Positions 1 to 6,694 of a stretch of 6,704 bases of DNA are shown one piece after another (positions within the stretch are counted from its first letter, which is position 1; every line of letters starts with the position of its first letter). The notes beneath the pieces are model-generated. The model made no database searches, was not told the origin of the DNA, and saw only the letters and a list, made by a program, of their open reading frames with translations. The stretch covers positions 1 through 6,704 of the forward strand of contig JAGLDI010000029.1 in assembly GCA_023145655.1 (NCBI GenBank). Direction: 5' to 3'. The position numbers were made by a program, and so were the translations under genes. Source of the DNA: Desulfuromusa sp. Its GTDB lineage: Bacteria; Desulfobacterota; Desulfuromonadia; Desulfuromonadales; Geopsychrobacteraceae.

Positions 1-63
1 CAACTCACTTCACAGACATGATTATCGTCTATCTGGCTGTTTTCGCTGACCTGAAGTATTACT
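1..63. other. Unassigned left edge
   Basis: These 63 nt follow the stop codon of the deacylase gene. On the minus strand the only ATG (near 18-20) opens a frame that stops after four codons. Two plus-strand frames are briefly open but are too short to judge as the end of a neighbouring gene. No clear terminator hairpin is seen. Confidence 0.5.
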
Positions 64-564
64 TTATGAACGCTCTTCGTCGATATTAACGGGTTTGACA
101 GGGATAGAATCACAGAGATCAACAACGCTGCCGCCGGTCAGTTGTTCAAGTTGGGACACAGTTACGGGCACAGCAGAATGGCTATTCCCGGCCGCAGCAT
201 AAACAACCGGGAACCTCAGCAGTGAGGAATCGATAAAAACAGGTAATTGCGGTGGAAGCAAAAAGGGGCAGACCCCTCCGGGCGTATAACCAGTGTGATT
301 TAACACCTCATCTGCCTGGGGTAATTTCACTTTTCCAGACAGACCAGCGGCCTGTTTCAAACGAGAACTTTTCACTTTCATGTCGCCACAAGTCACAACC
401 GCAACCGGTGCTCCACCGACCAGAAACAGCAGAGTTTTAGCAATTTCAGCAACACTGCAACCAACTGCGATAGCTGCTGCGGCAGCAGTTGCTGTTGGCT
501 GGACATATTCCCATACTTCAATATGGTGTTTTTCCAGATAGGCTTTAACTTTATTAATGACCAC
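64..564 (-). CDS. YbaK/EbsC-family aminoacyl-tRNA deacylase
   Basis: This is a small (about 166 residues) single-domain cytoplasmic protein of the YbaK/EbsC (INS-like) family. The family hydrolyses mischarged aminoacyl-tRNAs in trans, for example Cys- or Ala-tRNA(Pro), to keep translation accurate. Visible family features, numbered from the GTG start, are the IAKTLLF segment with the conserved lysine at about 43, a VVTCGDMKV strand and turn at about 56-64, the GYTPGGVCPF substrate-pocket loop at about 92-101, and a small-residue AAAGNSHSAV strand near 123-132. The length is normal and there is no signal peptide. The start is uncertain. A TTG at 573 is possible, but the only Shine-Dalgarno (TAAGG, 574-578) touches it. 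The same site lies 9 nt before the GTG at 564, which I prefer. It is the last gene of a three-gene unit, 11 nt after the TPR gene. Substrate specificity (YbaK, ProX-like or another subgroup) cannot be read from the sequence alone. A poly-alanine stretch follows the N-terminal strand. Confidence 0.88.
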   Translation of the reverse strand: MVINKVKAYLEKHHIEVWEYVQPTATAAAAAIAVGCSVAEIAKTLLFLVGGAPVAVVTCGDMKVKSSRLKQAAGLSGKVKLPQADEVLNHTGYTPGGVCPFLLPPQLPVFIDSSLLRFPVVYAAAGNSHSAVPVTVSQLEQLTGGSVVDLCDSIPVKPVNIDEERS

Positions 565-573
565 CGAAATCAA

Positions 574-578
574 CCTTA
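574..578 (-). promoter_or_regulatory. Shine-Dalgarno overlapping upstream stop codon
   Basis: The minus strand reads TAAGG, where TAA is the stop codon of the TPR gene and AAGG is a ribosome-binding site 9 nt before the GTG at 564. This position favours the GTG over the TTG at 573, which would directly abut the site. The overlap suggests that ribosomes finishing the TPR gene reinitiate on the deacylase gene. Confidence 0.55.
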
Positions 579-1832
579 CTGCTCAGCGAGTAATTGTTTT
601 GCTTCCTCAACCAGTTCAGGTTCCAGTCGGGGATCGTTAACAACCACTCGTAATATTTTCAATCCCTCCTTCAACCATTTTTTAGCCAGATAGGTCTGGG
701 CAACCCGCAATTGCCAGCGCGGATCTTCCGGATCCTCCCGGCAGGCCGCATTGAACATATCAAGAATCTTATCCAGCTCCCGATTCTGCCGCAGCAAAAA
801 CTCGGCCAACGGAAGGGTTGCCCCACCGCCACGACCAGAAACAGGTAACATTTTTAAAATGTTTTCCGCGTCATCCAACTCCCCGATATGCTCCATCACC
901 GAGGCGGCCAGCAGCAAAAACTTCTGGCTAAGATTTCCGGCAGCAAGCGCCTCCCGAGCATGTTCTGCAGCACTGGAAAAATTTTGTTGTTGAATGGCAA
1001 GAAAAGTTAATTGGGCATAACAGAACGCAGGATCAACCCCCTGGCTGAGAAAATTCCACAGTCGCTCTTCCACCTGAGGATAATCACCACCAGCAAGCAG
1101 AATCGGAACCAGAGCATCAATTGCCAATAATAACTGCGGGTTTTTCTCTAAGGCCTTTTCCAACGCCAGTTGGGCTGCCTCGAAATCACCACAACGAGCC
1201 CGGAGAGAGCCCAATTCAAACCAATAAAGATCATCCTGCTCAGTCTCATCCACCTGCTGCCAAAGGGGCAGAGCTCGTTCATCCTCCCCGGCATGAGCGA
1301 AGAAAAAAGCCTCTTTAAAAAGTTCACCTTTAGCAGAATAACGCTCAGCTAAATCAACAGGATAAGAAGTGAGAATCAGCTCTAACTGACTATCGGCATC
1401 ACCCAAAAGAGCATCTTCAGCGTTCAACAGTTGGTGGGTTCGGGGGGAACAGGAATCACATGCAGCCAAGCGCTGATCCTCTGCTGAAGCAACCTCCGGG
1501 ACCAATGGTTCGGCGGCAATCGCCTGCTCTATTTTATCACGCAACCCGGCACTGCAAACCTGCTCATGAGCTAAAGTTAAATGTTCAGCCGCTTGCTCAA
1601 AATGACCACAACGTTGCAGTCCCAACGCCTCATCCAGATTTAATTCTGCCAACCCATCGCCGGAAGCAATCCGCAGTTGTTCAACCTCAATAACCTCATC
1701 CTCACTAAGCGATTGAGAGGCCAGATCTTCAGCAAACACCCGGGCATCAGAAAAACGTTTCTGTTCAACCGCCTTGCGCAATCCGTCGACAGAACTACCA
1801 CCCCCACCAAATAATTTTCCAAACAAACCCAT
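576..1832 (-). CDS. TPR-repeat protein, soluble, function unknown
   Basis: This encodes a 418-residue alpha-helical repeat protein. The N-terminus (MGLFGKLFGGGG) is a short hydrophobic and basic segment followed by a glycine run; it is not a cleavable signal peptide but might touch a membrane. Helical repeats fill most of the rest. The clearest TPR-like pairs lie at about 202-231 (WFELGSLRARCGDFEAAQLA), 270-299 (AQLTFLAIQQQNFSSAAEHA) and 304-329, with a further pair at 371-400; a degenerate pair sits near 60-92. A less regular middle part contains a CDSC motif at about 125-128. TPR arrays bind proteins, so this is probably a scaffold or adaptor, but its partner is unknown. The reading frame extends upstream to a TTG at 1862, inside the preceding gene; I choose the ATG at 1832 because a TAAGGA site lies 10 nt before it. 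It starts 13 nt after the BioD-like/DRTGG gene and is followed 11 nt later by the deacylase gene. Confidence 0.85.
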   Translation of the reverse strand: MGLFGKLFGGGGSSVDGLRKAVEQKRFSDARVFAEDLASQSLSEDEVIEVEQLRIASGDGLAELNLDEALGLQRCGHFEQAAEHLTLAHEQVCSAGLRDKIEQAIAAEPLVPEVASAEDQRLAACDSCSPRTHQLLNAEDALLGDADSQLELILTSYPVDLAERYSAKGELFKEAFFFAHAGEDERALPLWQQVDETEQDDLYWFELGSLRARCGDFEAAQLALEKALEKNPQLLLAIDALVPILLAGGDYPQVEERLWNFLSQGVDPAFCYAQLTFLAIQQQNFSSAAEHAREALAAGNLSQKFLLLAASVMEHIGELDDAENILKMLPVSGRGGGATLPLAEFLLRQNRELDKILDMFNAACREDPEDPRWQLRVAQTYLAKKWLKEGLKILRVVVNDPRLEPELVEEAKQLLAEQ

Positions 1833-1842
1833 AGAATATCTA

Positions 1843-1848
1843 TCCTTA
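1843..1848 (-). promoter_or_regulatory. Shine-Dalgarno overlapping upstream stop codon
   Basis: The minus strand reads TAAGGA. Its first three bases are the stop codon of the BioD-like/DRTGG gene and the rest is a good ribosome-binding site 10 nt before the ATG at 1832. It decides the start of the TPR gene against the TTG at 1862 and implies translational coupling between the two genes. Confidence 0.65.
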
Positions 1849-2937
1849 GAATAATGAATCAATTAACTCGAAATTAAGATCACTCTCAGCCAGTTGCTGG
1901 ACCAGAGCAATTTTTTCTTCATCATCGGCCCCTATTTTAGCAACATCTTCCTGAATAGTGGTATAGAGATTCGCCATTGTCTCAGTTGTTCTCATATAGG
2001 GAATTTTTGCGTCATCAATCACCCGTTGCACAATTTCAGCCAGAGGAACCAGACCATTAATAATCAAGCCAGCTATTTTATTTTTAAATTCGGGGAGATG
2101 ATAGAGTGTTGACAGCATGACCAGAACTTCATCACGACTGCTGGGAACAATCACCAGCGTCGATTCCTGCAGCAGGTCAACCACCCGCTGAGTTGAAGCT
2201 GCGCCAAGTTGAACATGATGGACAATTTGACTAGTTTGGCTGTTTTCAGCCTGAAGTTCAAGCTGTAACAAATCGGCCAGATACCTCAAAGTTGGATTTG
2301 CCAAAATTGGTGAATAGTTAAATCCACCGGAAACCTGAATATTGGTATTTTTAAACGCAAGCTGAAGATATTTCAAAGTGGCTTCCCGCTTATCCTTGAA
2401 AAGCTTATTTGGCAGAATCATCCGAACTTCAGCACCGGCCTCACGAAACAAGGCCAAATTCAGCTCTATGGCATCAATCACATTCCCGACCCCACCCCCG
2501 GCAACCATCAGGACTGGAGCATCAAGCTGCCGGGCCAATTTAGCATTGTTAAGCCCCACAACCGAACCGACACCGGTATGCCCGGCACCTTCAATAATTA
2601 AAAAATCACACTTTTTTTCCAGCGCAGCAGTGGCCCGGCAAATTGCGTCTAAATAATGCCGCGGATCCTCTTTTCCCTCTAAAACATCTCGAGTGGTATG
2701 AGAATCCAAAACCACCGGCGACATCAACTCAAGCTGGTCTTCCATTCCATAAACATGGGCAATTAAAGCCGCATCAACATCGACAAATTGTCCCAGGTAA
2801 TTCGTTCGCTTAGGACCGAACGGTTTAATAAATCCAACCCGTTGATATTTTTTTCTGGCGAGATGGAGCAAGGACAAGCTGGTTGTTGTTTTACCGCAGT
2901 GTTGTCCCGTCGCAGCAATAAAGATTTTTTTACACAT
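1846..2937 (-). CDS. BioD-like P-loop/DRTGG protein (phosphotransacetylase N-terminal-like)
   Basis: This 363-residue cytoplasmic protein matches the N-terminal, non-catalytic half of long phosphotransacetylases: a dethiobiotin-synthetase-like P-loop domain followed by a DRTGG domain. The P-loop domain covers about 1-215, with the nucleotide-binding loop ATGQHCGKTTTS at 9-20 (lysine 16), an FIKPFG strand at 36-41, and the IIEGAGHTGVGS motif at 114-125 that resembles the BioD/CobB-type VEGAGG segment. The DRTGG domain covers about 215-335, with IVPSSRDEVL at 263-272 and AGLIINGLVP at 289-298 in place of the classical motifs. The phosphate acetyltransferase domain is absent; the frame ends cleanly with a stop, so this is a natural short form and not a truncation. 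In full-length Pta this region senses metabolites such as NADH and pyruvate; a regulatory or ATP/GTP-dependent role is likely here but unproven. A strong AAAGGAG site 7 nt upstream fixes the start. It is the first gene of a three-gene unit. Confidence 0.87.
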   Translation of the reverse strand: MCKKIFIAATGQHCGKTTTSLSLLHLARKKYQRVGFIKPFGPKRTNYLGQFVDVDAALIAHVYGMEDQLELMSPVVLDSHTTRDVLEGKEDPRHYLDAICRATAALEKKCDFLIIEGAGHTGVGSVVGLNNAKLARQLDAPVLMVAGGGVGNVIDAIELNLALFREAGAEVRMILPNKLFKDKREATLKYLQLAFKNTNIQVSGGFNYSPILANPTLRYLADLLQLELQAENSQTSQIVHHVQLGAASTQRVVDLLQESTLVIVPSSRDEVLVMLSTLYHLPEFKNKIAGLIINGLVPLAEIVQRVIDDAKIPYMRTTETMANLYTTIQEDVAKIGADDEEKIALVQQLAESDLNFELIDSLF

Positions 2938-2944
2938 ACACCCG

Positions 2945-2951
2945 CTCCTTT
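2945..2951 (-). promoter_or_regulatory. Strong Shine-Dalgarno site
   Basis: The minus strand reads AAAGGAG, 7 nt before the ATG at 2937. It is the best ribosome-binding site in the window and fits this gene being the first of its transcription unit. Confidence 0.75.
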
Positions 2952-3023
2952 AATAACCGGGGAGAACCGACAGAAAGATCAGGACAAGGACACCTGTTGC
3001 CAAAAAAACCTTTTACCCGCGTT

Positions 3024-3052
3024 ACTATAGCAAAAAAACAAAATAAACAAAA
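3024..3052 (-). promoter_or_regulatory. Possible sigma-70-type promoter
   Basis: On the minus strand the spacer contains TATAGT (3024-3029, five of six matches to the TATAAT -10 box). A T-rich stretch upstream offers only a poor -35 element: TTTTGT at 3047-3052 with a 17-nt spacer, or TTGTTT at 3045-3050 with a 15-nt spacer. Transcription would start near 3016-3018, giving a leader of about 80 nt before the ATG at 2937. The location, in the only sizeable spacer of the window, supports it; the weak -35 and T-richness argue for caution. Confidence 0.3.
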
Positions 3053-3134
3053 AACATCTATTCTATCCACTCCAGATAAAACCAAACTTGATCACACCAC
3101 ATGCTGCTTCAAAAAGATGGTGCTAGCCTTAAAA

Positions 3135-4850
3135 TCAGAGATAAAGATCTGGCAACTCTCCTTTTTTATTCACCCCCTCCTCCTTCTGCCAATTATTAAT
3201 CATCTCTGCCAGAGCTTCCCCACTCCATATCTCAGAAACACTCCCGTAAAGACTACGATCCAGAGCTTCCAGTTGCTCTCTTAGAGAAGGATCAGCATCC
3301 CTTAAAAATCTCTCGTAGACACCTGTCAACAACTCCGGGTAAAGAATACGACACCACTGGAGCAACATCTGGCGGGTCGCTTGGGGTTCATTTTTATGCG
3401 CAGACTGGATAACCAGATTTCGAGCCGCTTTTTCATCTGGTGGCACCACCCTCACCTTCACTTCCCTGTCTGGTTGAAAATGATGACGCCGAAACCATAG
3501 CAACACAGTCAGCAACCAACCAAGAGCCAGCCCAAGGCTCAACCACGGCCAGAAGCCAGATCGAGGTGGCACTGCAGAGGTTGACCCGTTCGTCGCAGCA
3601 ACTGATTTGGTTAAAGACTCTTCTGTCACCACCGGTGGATTTTGTTCTGCAGCAGGGAGAACAACAGGGTAGGTCCCCACCGCAGCAGCAGTCGCGGCAG
3701 CAACATCAATAGAGATCTCATCCAGGTGGGCAGATTGCCACTTTCCGGCTGTCACATCCCACCAGTCAAGGTCAATTGCCGGGAGCTGATAATGACCCGG
3801 GCGCGTTGGAACCAGGGCAATTTTCTGTACCAATACCCCGGTTATTCCACCACGACTTAATTGATCTTCACGGTACGGTTGATCAGGATAACCCTTAAAG
3901 CCATCCGGAAGATGCAGCTGCAATATAGGTAACTGTGCCGATAACACCCCTCCAACAATCAAGCGTAATGTACGGGTGACCGGTTCCCCGACTACAAATT
4001 GTGGAATCTGCTGCTGCCAGTCATCCTGCAGCCTCAATGTGCTCGCGGGAATCCAGGGGCGTTGGTCAAGATCCATAGGGAGGGGAAGCACTTCAACTTG
4101 CAAGGGTTGCGTTTTACGCCGCACCCGCTGTCCCTGACGACCTAAAGGATCAAAACGGGTGGATCCATCGGCAACAGTTCCATCAAATTGTAACGCCGGA
4201 ATGATCAAAGTACCGCTCCCCTGGGGGAAAATTGCATAGTTGCGCTCGATCACCTTATATATCTGGCCATTACGCCTGGCTTCATAGCTGTGCGCATCAC
4301 CCAGTTTTTTGACAACTGCTGTAACCCCGCCGGGCTGAGGTTCAGTCAATTGACCACTGATCAGATCAATCCGCCGTAACAGCCGAATTTTAAGCAACAG
4401 TTGCTCCTGAGCCACAACTTGCTGCGGGGCTATATCGGCCTCAAGAAGCAGTGGAGAACTGTCTGTTTTTCCAGAACGGGGGCTGGATGCCACCTCAATT
4501 GGCAGTGGAATGGTACAGTCAGAGCCAAAACACACCGCCGGGATAATCACCGTTCCCGTTTTTTTGGGCATCAGGGTTAACTTATAAATGACCGAACGGC
4601 TGATGCTGCTGTTGATGATTTGCAACTGACTGCTCTGCGAGCGAGTCAGAATATCCCAATCCCGTTGCAGAGGAGAAAAATCGGGGTCCACGTCAGGGCG
4701 ACCTGAAACCTTCAATTCCAATTGTAAACTCCCGCCTGCGGCAACCCGGTCCCGGTCAGCAACCGCTTGAACCGAAATAGCCAGTGCCGGATCAACCCAA
4801 AGCACAGAAAGGAGAATAAGAAAAGAGAATATACGCCACCGAGTTACCAT
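3135..4850 (-). CDS. batD: BatD-family oxygen-tolerance membrane protein
   Basis: This 571-residue protein has the BatD ("oxygen tolerance") layout. A signal peptide covers about 1-24: basic MVTRWR, a hydrophobic core and an ALA cleavage site before ISVQAVADRD. The following RDRVAAGGSLQLELKVSG segment is typical of the first beta-sandwich domain of the family. A large beta-rich periplasmic part runs to about 430, with repeated motifs such as KKTGTVIIPA (96-105), QGSGTLIIPALQFDG (210-224) and TRPGHYQLPAIDLDWWD (349-365). One membrane helix lies at about 434-453, followed by basic RRHH and a cytoplasmic tail of about 115 residues with helices. The family is an envelope-anchored partner of the BatA/BatB VWA proteins, linked to stress and oxygen tolerance in Bacteroides; its exact activity is unknown. 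The ATG overlaps the end of the VWA-TPR gene by 7 nt and has only a weak ribosome-binding site, so translation is probably coupled. Cys107 and Cys112 (CFGSDC) lie in the predicted periplasmic part. Confidence 0.9.
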   Translation of the reverse strand: MVTRWRIFSFLILLSVLWVDPALAISVQAVADRDRVAAGGSLQLELKVSGRPDVDPDFSPLQRDWDILTRSQSSQLQIINSSISRSVIYKLTLMPKKTGTVIIPAVCFGSDCTIPLPIEVASSPRSGKTDSSPLLLEADIAPQQVVAQEQLLLKIRLLRRIDLISGQLTEPQPGGVTAVVKKLGDAHSYEARRNGQIYKVIERNYAIFPQGSGTLIIPALQFDGTVADGSTRFDPLGRQGQRVRRKTQPLQVEVLPLPMDLDQRPWIPASTLRLQDDWQQQIPQFVVGEPVTRTLRLIVGGVLSAQLPILQLHLPDGFKGYPDQPYREDQLSRGGITGVLVQKIALVPTRPGHYQLPAIDLDWWDVTAGKWQSAHLDEISIDVAAATAAAVGTYPVVLPAAEQNPPVVTEESLTKSVAATNGSTSAVPPRSGFWPWLSLGLALGWLLTVLLWFRRHHFQPDREVKVRVVPPDEKAARNLVIQSAHKNEPQATRQMLLQWCRILYPELLTGVYERFLRDADPSLREQLEALDRSLYGSVSEIWSGEALAEMINNWQKEEGVNKKGELPDLYL

Positions 4851-6694
4851 GATCGATCCATTTCGGGTTGTTGACCGCGTTGCCGGTACTGATAAAGAAA
4901 TTTGCGCCGCAACAGCCCGCCAGGGTCATCTGGAATCTGTTGCAACAACAACCTTGATTCGCGTTGTTCAGCCGTTTCAGGAATAGTATCTACAGAGTTG
5001 GGTACAGAGTCAGATTGTTTATCAGGGGACTCTTTCTCCCGATTTTGAACCCTTTCAGTTGATTGTTCAGTTGCTTTCTCTTCTTTTCCCGCCGAAGCCG
5101 ACATAGAGGAATCATCATTTTGTGAGTTTTTATCTTTCCTGGCTGACTGATCTTGTTGTCCCCTGTTATTGGTATTTTTTTTCGCTTCAGAAGATGAAGC
5201 TTGCTGTTGATCTCCAGACTGAGCTCCTTTATCTTGAAAACCTTGGCTATCAGTAGATCTGTTGTGTTCATCTCCCTCCCGGGGTTTTTTATTATCCTGT
5301 TTATTTTGTTGGTTCTGTTTATTCTGCTGTTTTTGTTGCTGTTGCAGCGCCTGTTCAACCAGTTTTTTATTAAACTCTGTATCAATATCCCCCGGTGTCA
5401 ACTTTAACGCTTGCTGATAAGCCTTAAGTGCCGCAGGAAGATCACCGCTCTTTGCTAGAGCGTTCCCTTGATTGTACCAGTCATCGGCACTTTGCGGTGC
5501 TTCAAGCTGCTGGGCAGCAGAAGTAAAGTCACCGCTCCGATAAAAAGCACTCGCCTTCCAACGCGGATCCCGAAACTGTTGCGCCGCCTCGGAGTAATTC
5601 TGCTCGGTAAAAGCTTGTGCAGCTTGTTGATCCGGGGTTTGCCAAAGTTCCGGCCAACTGAAGGCCTCAGCTGGTGGCGGTACCAGGAGCAAAAGAGGCA
5701 ATACCAGCAACCAACCACGCCGGAAAGCGAATGCCGCAAGAACAAGTAATGGCCAGAGCAACCAGACTCCCTCTTCACGCCAGCGCTCCCCGACCGCAGC
5801 AGCGGTTTCACCGGACGGGTCAAGACAATGATCTTCAAGTCCGGCCAGTAAACTGTTCAGATCGGTATCATCGACACTCAGCTGTTGGTAGTTACCCCCT
5901 CCGGCAATCGCCAGCTGACGCAATCCGGCAGAATTCAACTTAGGCAACACCAGACTTCCCTGTCGATCCTTAAAAAAACCACCTCCAGGGAGGGGAATTG
6001 GAGCCCCAGCTGGGGTACCAACCCCGAGAACCGCCAACTCAAACCCCTTTTTTTTCAGCTGCCGGGCTGCATCAAGGTAATTTTCCGGCCGATCTTCATC
6101 GGTCACCAATAACAGCCGCCCCTGTTTCAATCCTGCCTGCTGTAACAAATTTTCCCCACGCTGGATAGCCCGAGCCGGGTTGCTCCCCTGAACCGGCATC
6201 AACCCGGGATCAAGGCTTTTCAACAGAGCTTCAATGGTGTGGTGATCCTCGGTCAGCGGAGTGACAGTAAATGCATCCGCGGCAAAAACAATCAGTGCGG
6301 TCTGCCCCTCTTTCCGTTTGCGCAATAAATCTGCAATTTTGAGCTGGGCGCGCAAGAAACGGCTTGGTCGCAAATCGGCAACTTCCATCGAGCGAGAGAG
6401 GTCAAACAGGATGACTAATGCTGATTGCTGACGAAATAGGGGTTGGGGTTGACGTTTCCAGACCGGTCCAGCCAGAGCAAAAACCGTCAACAACATGCCG
6501 ACAGAAAGTAACCAGAATGGCCAGTTAGCCCGTCGTACTGAGCGGCCAAGCAGGAGATGTGGCAGCAGTTCCGGATCACAAACCGCCTGCCAACTCCGAC
6601 TTCGCAGCTGCCGGCGTGCCAACCAAAAAAGCAGCAGGAATGACGGCAGTAATGCGAGAAACCACTCTGGACGCAAAAAATGAAAATTATCCAT
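4844..6694 (-). CDS. VWA-TPR fusion protein, BatB-BatC type
   Basis: This 616-residue inner-membrane protein fuses two Bat components. Membrane segments lie at about 11-26 and 58-76. A von Willebrand A domain follows (about 90-285) with a metal-binding MIDAS: DLSRS at 98-102, Thr148 in TPLTED and Asp199 in VTDED; the usual TDGE is altered here but the Asp is kept. The GVGTPAGAPIPL segment (224-235) is typical of BatB. Two more membrane segments at about 309-324 and 327-344 precede a BatC-like part with TPR repeats (about 355-437, clearest at 405-434, WYNQGNALAKSGDLPAALKA). A Q/N/K/S-rich low-complexity linker spans about 449-560. The protein ends with IPDDPGGLLRRKFLYQY (587-603), the conserved C-terminal motif of this fusion family. 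The family is thought to act with a MoxR ATPase and BatA/BatD in envelope stress or protein maturation. GGAGGG lies 4 nt before the ATG at the extreme right edge. The upstream partners expected in this operon lie outside the window. The gene is complete. Confidence 0.92.
   Translation of the reverse strand: MDNFHFLRPEWFLALLPSFLLLFWLARRQLRSRSWQAVCDPELLPHLLLGRSVRRANWPFWLLSVGMLLTVFALAGPVWKRQPQPLFRQQSALVILFDLSRSMEVADLRPSRFLRAQLKIADLLRKRKEGQTALIVFAADAFTVTPLTEDHHTIEALLKSLDPGLMPVQGSNPARAIQRGENLLQQAGLKQGRLLLVTDEDRPENYLDAARQLKKKGFELAVLGVGTPAGAPIPLPGGGFFKDRQGSLVLPKLNSAGLRQLAIAGGGNYQQLSVDDTDLNSLLAGLEDHCLDPSGETAAAVGERWREEGVWLLWPLLVLAAFAFRRGWLLVLPLLLLVPPPAEAFSWPELWQTPDQQAAQAFTEQNYSEAAQQFRDPRWKASAFYRSGDFTSAAQQLEAPQSADDWYNQGNALAKSGDLPAALKAYQQALKLTPGDIDTEFNKKLVEQALQQQQKQQNKQNQQNKQDNKKPREGDEHNRSTDSQGFQDKGAQSGDQQQASSSEAKKNTNNRGQQDQSARKDKNSQNDDSSMSASAGKEEKATEQSTERVQNREKESPDKQSDSVPNSVDTIPETAEQRESRLLLQQIPDDPGGLLRRKFLYQYRQRGQQPEMDRSW
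5015..5350 (-). repeat. Low-complexity Q/N/K-rich coding tract
   Basis: Inside the VWA-TPR gene, codons for residues 449-560 are dominated by CAA/CAG, AAC/AAT and AAA/AAG. At the 5' end of the tract (about 5281-5350), degenerate short units encode runs such as QQQQKQQNKQNQQNKQ. The rest is rich in S, D, E, K and Q and strongly polar. It is a disordered linker between the TPR domain and the C-terminal motif, not a mobile repeat. Such tracts usually vary in length between strains. Confidence 0.75.

Larger units (their letters stand above)
2938..3134. other. AT-rich intergenic spacer between the two gene blocks
   Basis: This 197-nt spacer follows the BatD stop codon and precedes the BioD-like/DRTGG gene. 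It is rich in A on the plus strand (T on the transcribed sense), with runs of six to seven. I see no credible small gene in either direction. Only weak inverted repeats are present, such as CACCA paired with TGGTG near 3091-3122, and none is followed directly by a U-tract, so no intrinsic terminator is called. Read-through from the Bat genes therefore cannot be excluded. Confidence 0.6.

Noticed and set aside
3..89. Short open plus-strand frame at the left edge
   Set aside because: Fewer than 30 codons, overlapping the end of the deacylase gene on the other strand, with no features to support it.
1833..1862. Upstream TTG start for the TPR gene, adding 10 residues
   Set aside because: The extension would overlap the previous gene, and a Shine-Dalgarno site lies inside it at the right distance from ATG 1832; the MGLFGKLFG start is also more natural.
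3091..3122. Possible terminator hairpin after BatD
   Set aside because: The stem is only about 5 bp with a loop near 18 nt or more, and no U-run follows it directly.
4851..4858. Palindrome GATCGATC at the VWA-TPR/BatD junction
   Set aside because: Two overlapping GATC sites near a gene start, but they encode the last residues of the upstream protein and a single short palindrome is likely chance.
4990..5385. Open 131-codon alternative frame on the minus strand opposite the Q/N-rich tract
   Set aside because: It is a frame shadow caused by the low-complexity codons; the protein is compositionally odd, has no family features, and overlaps a clearly real gene.
6004..6015. Perfect 12-bp palindrome CCCCAGCTGGGG
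   Set aside because: It lies within the VWA-TPR coding sequence and encodes part of the family-typical GTPAGAP segment; no U-tract follows, so it is neither a terminator nor a supported operator.
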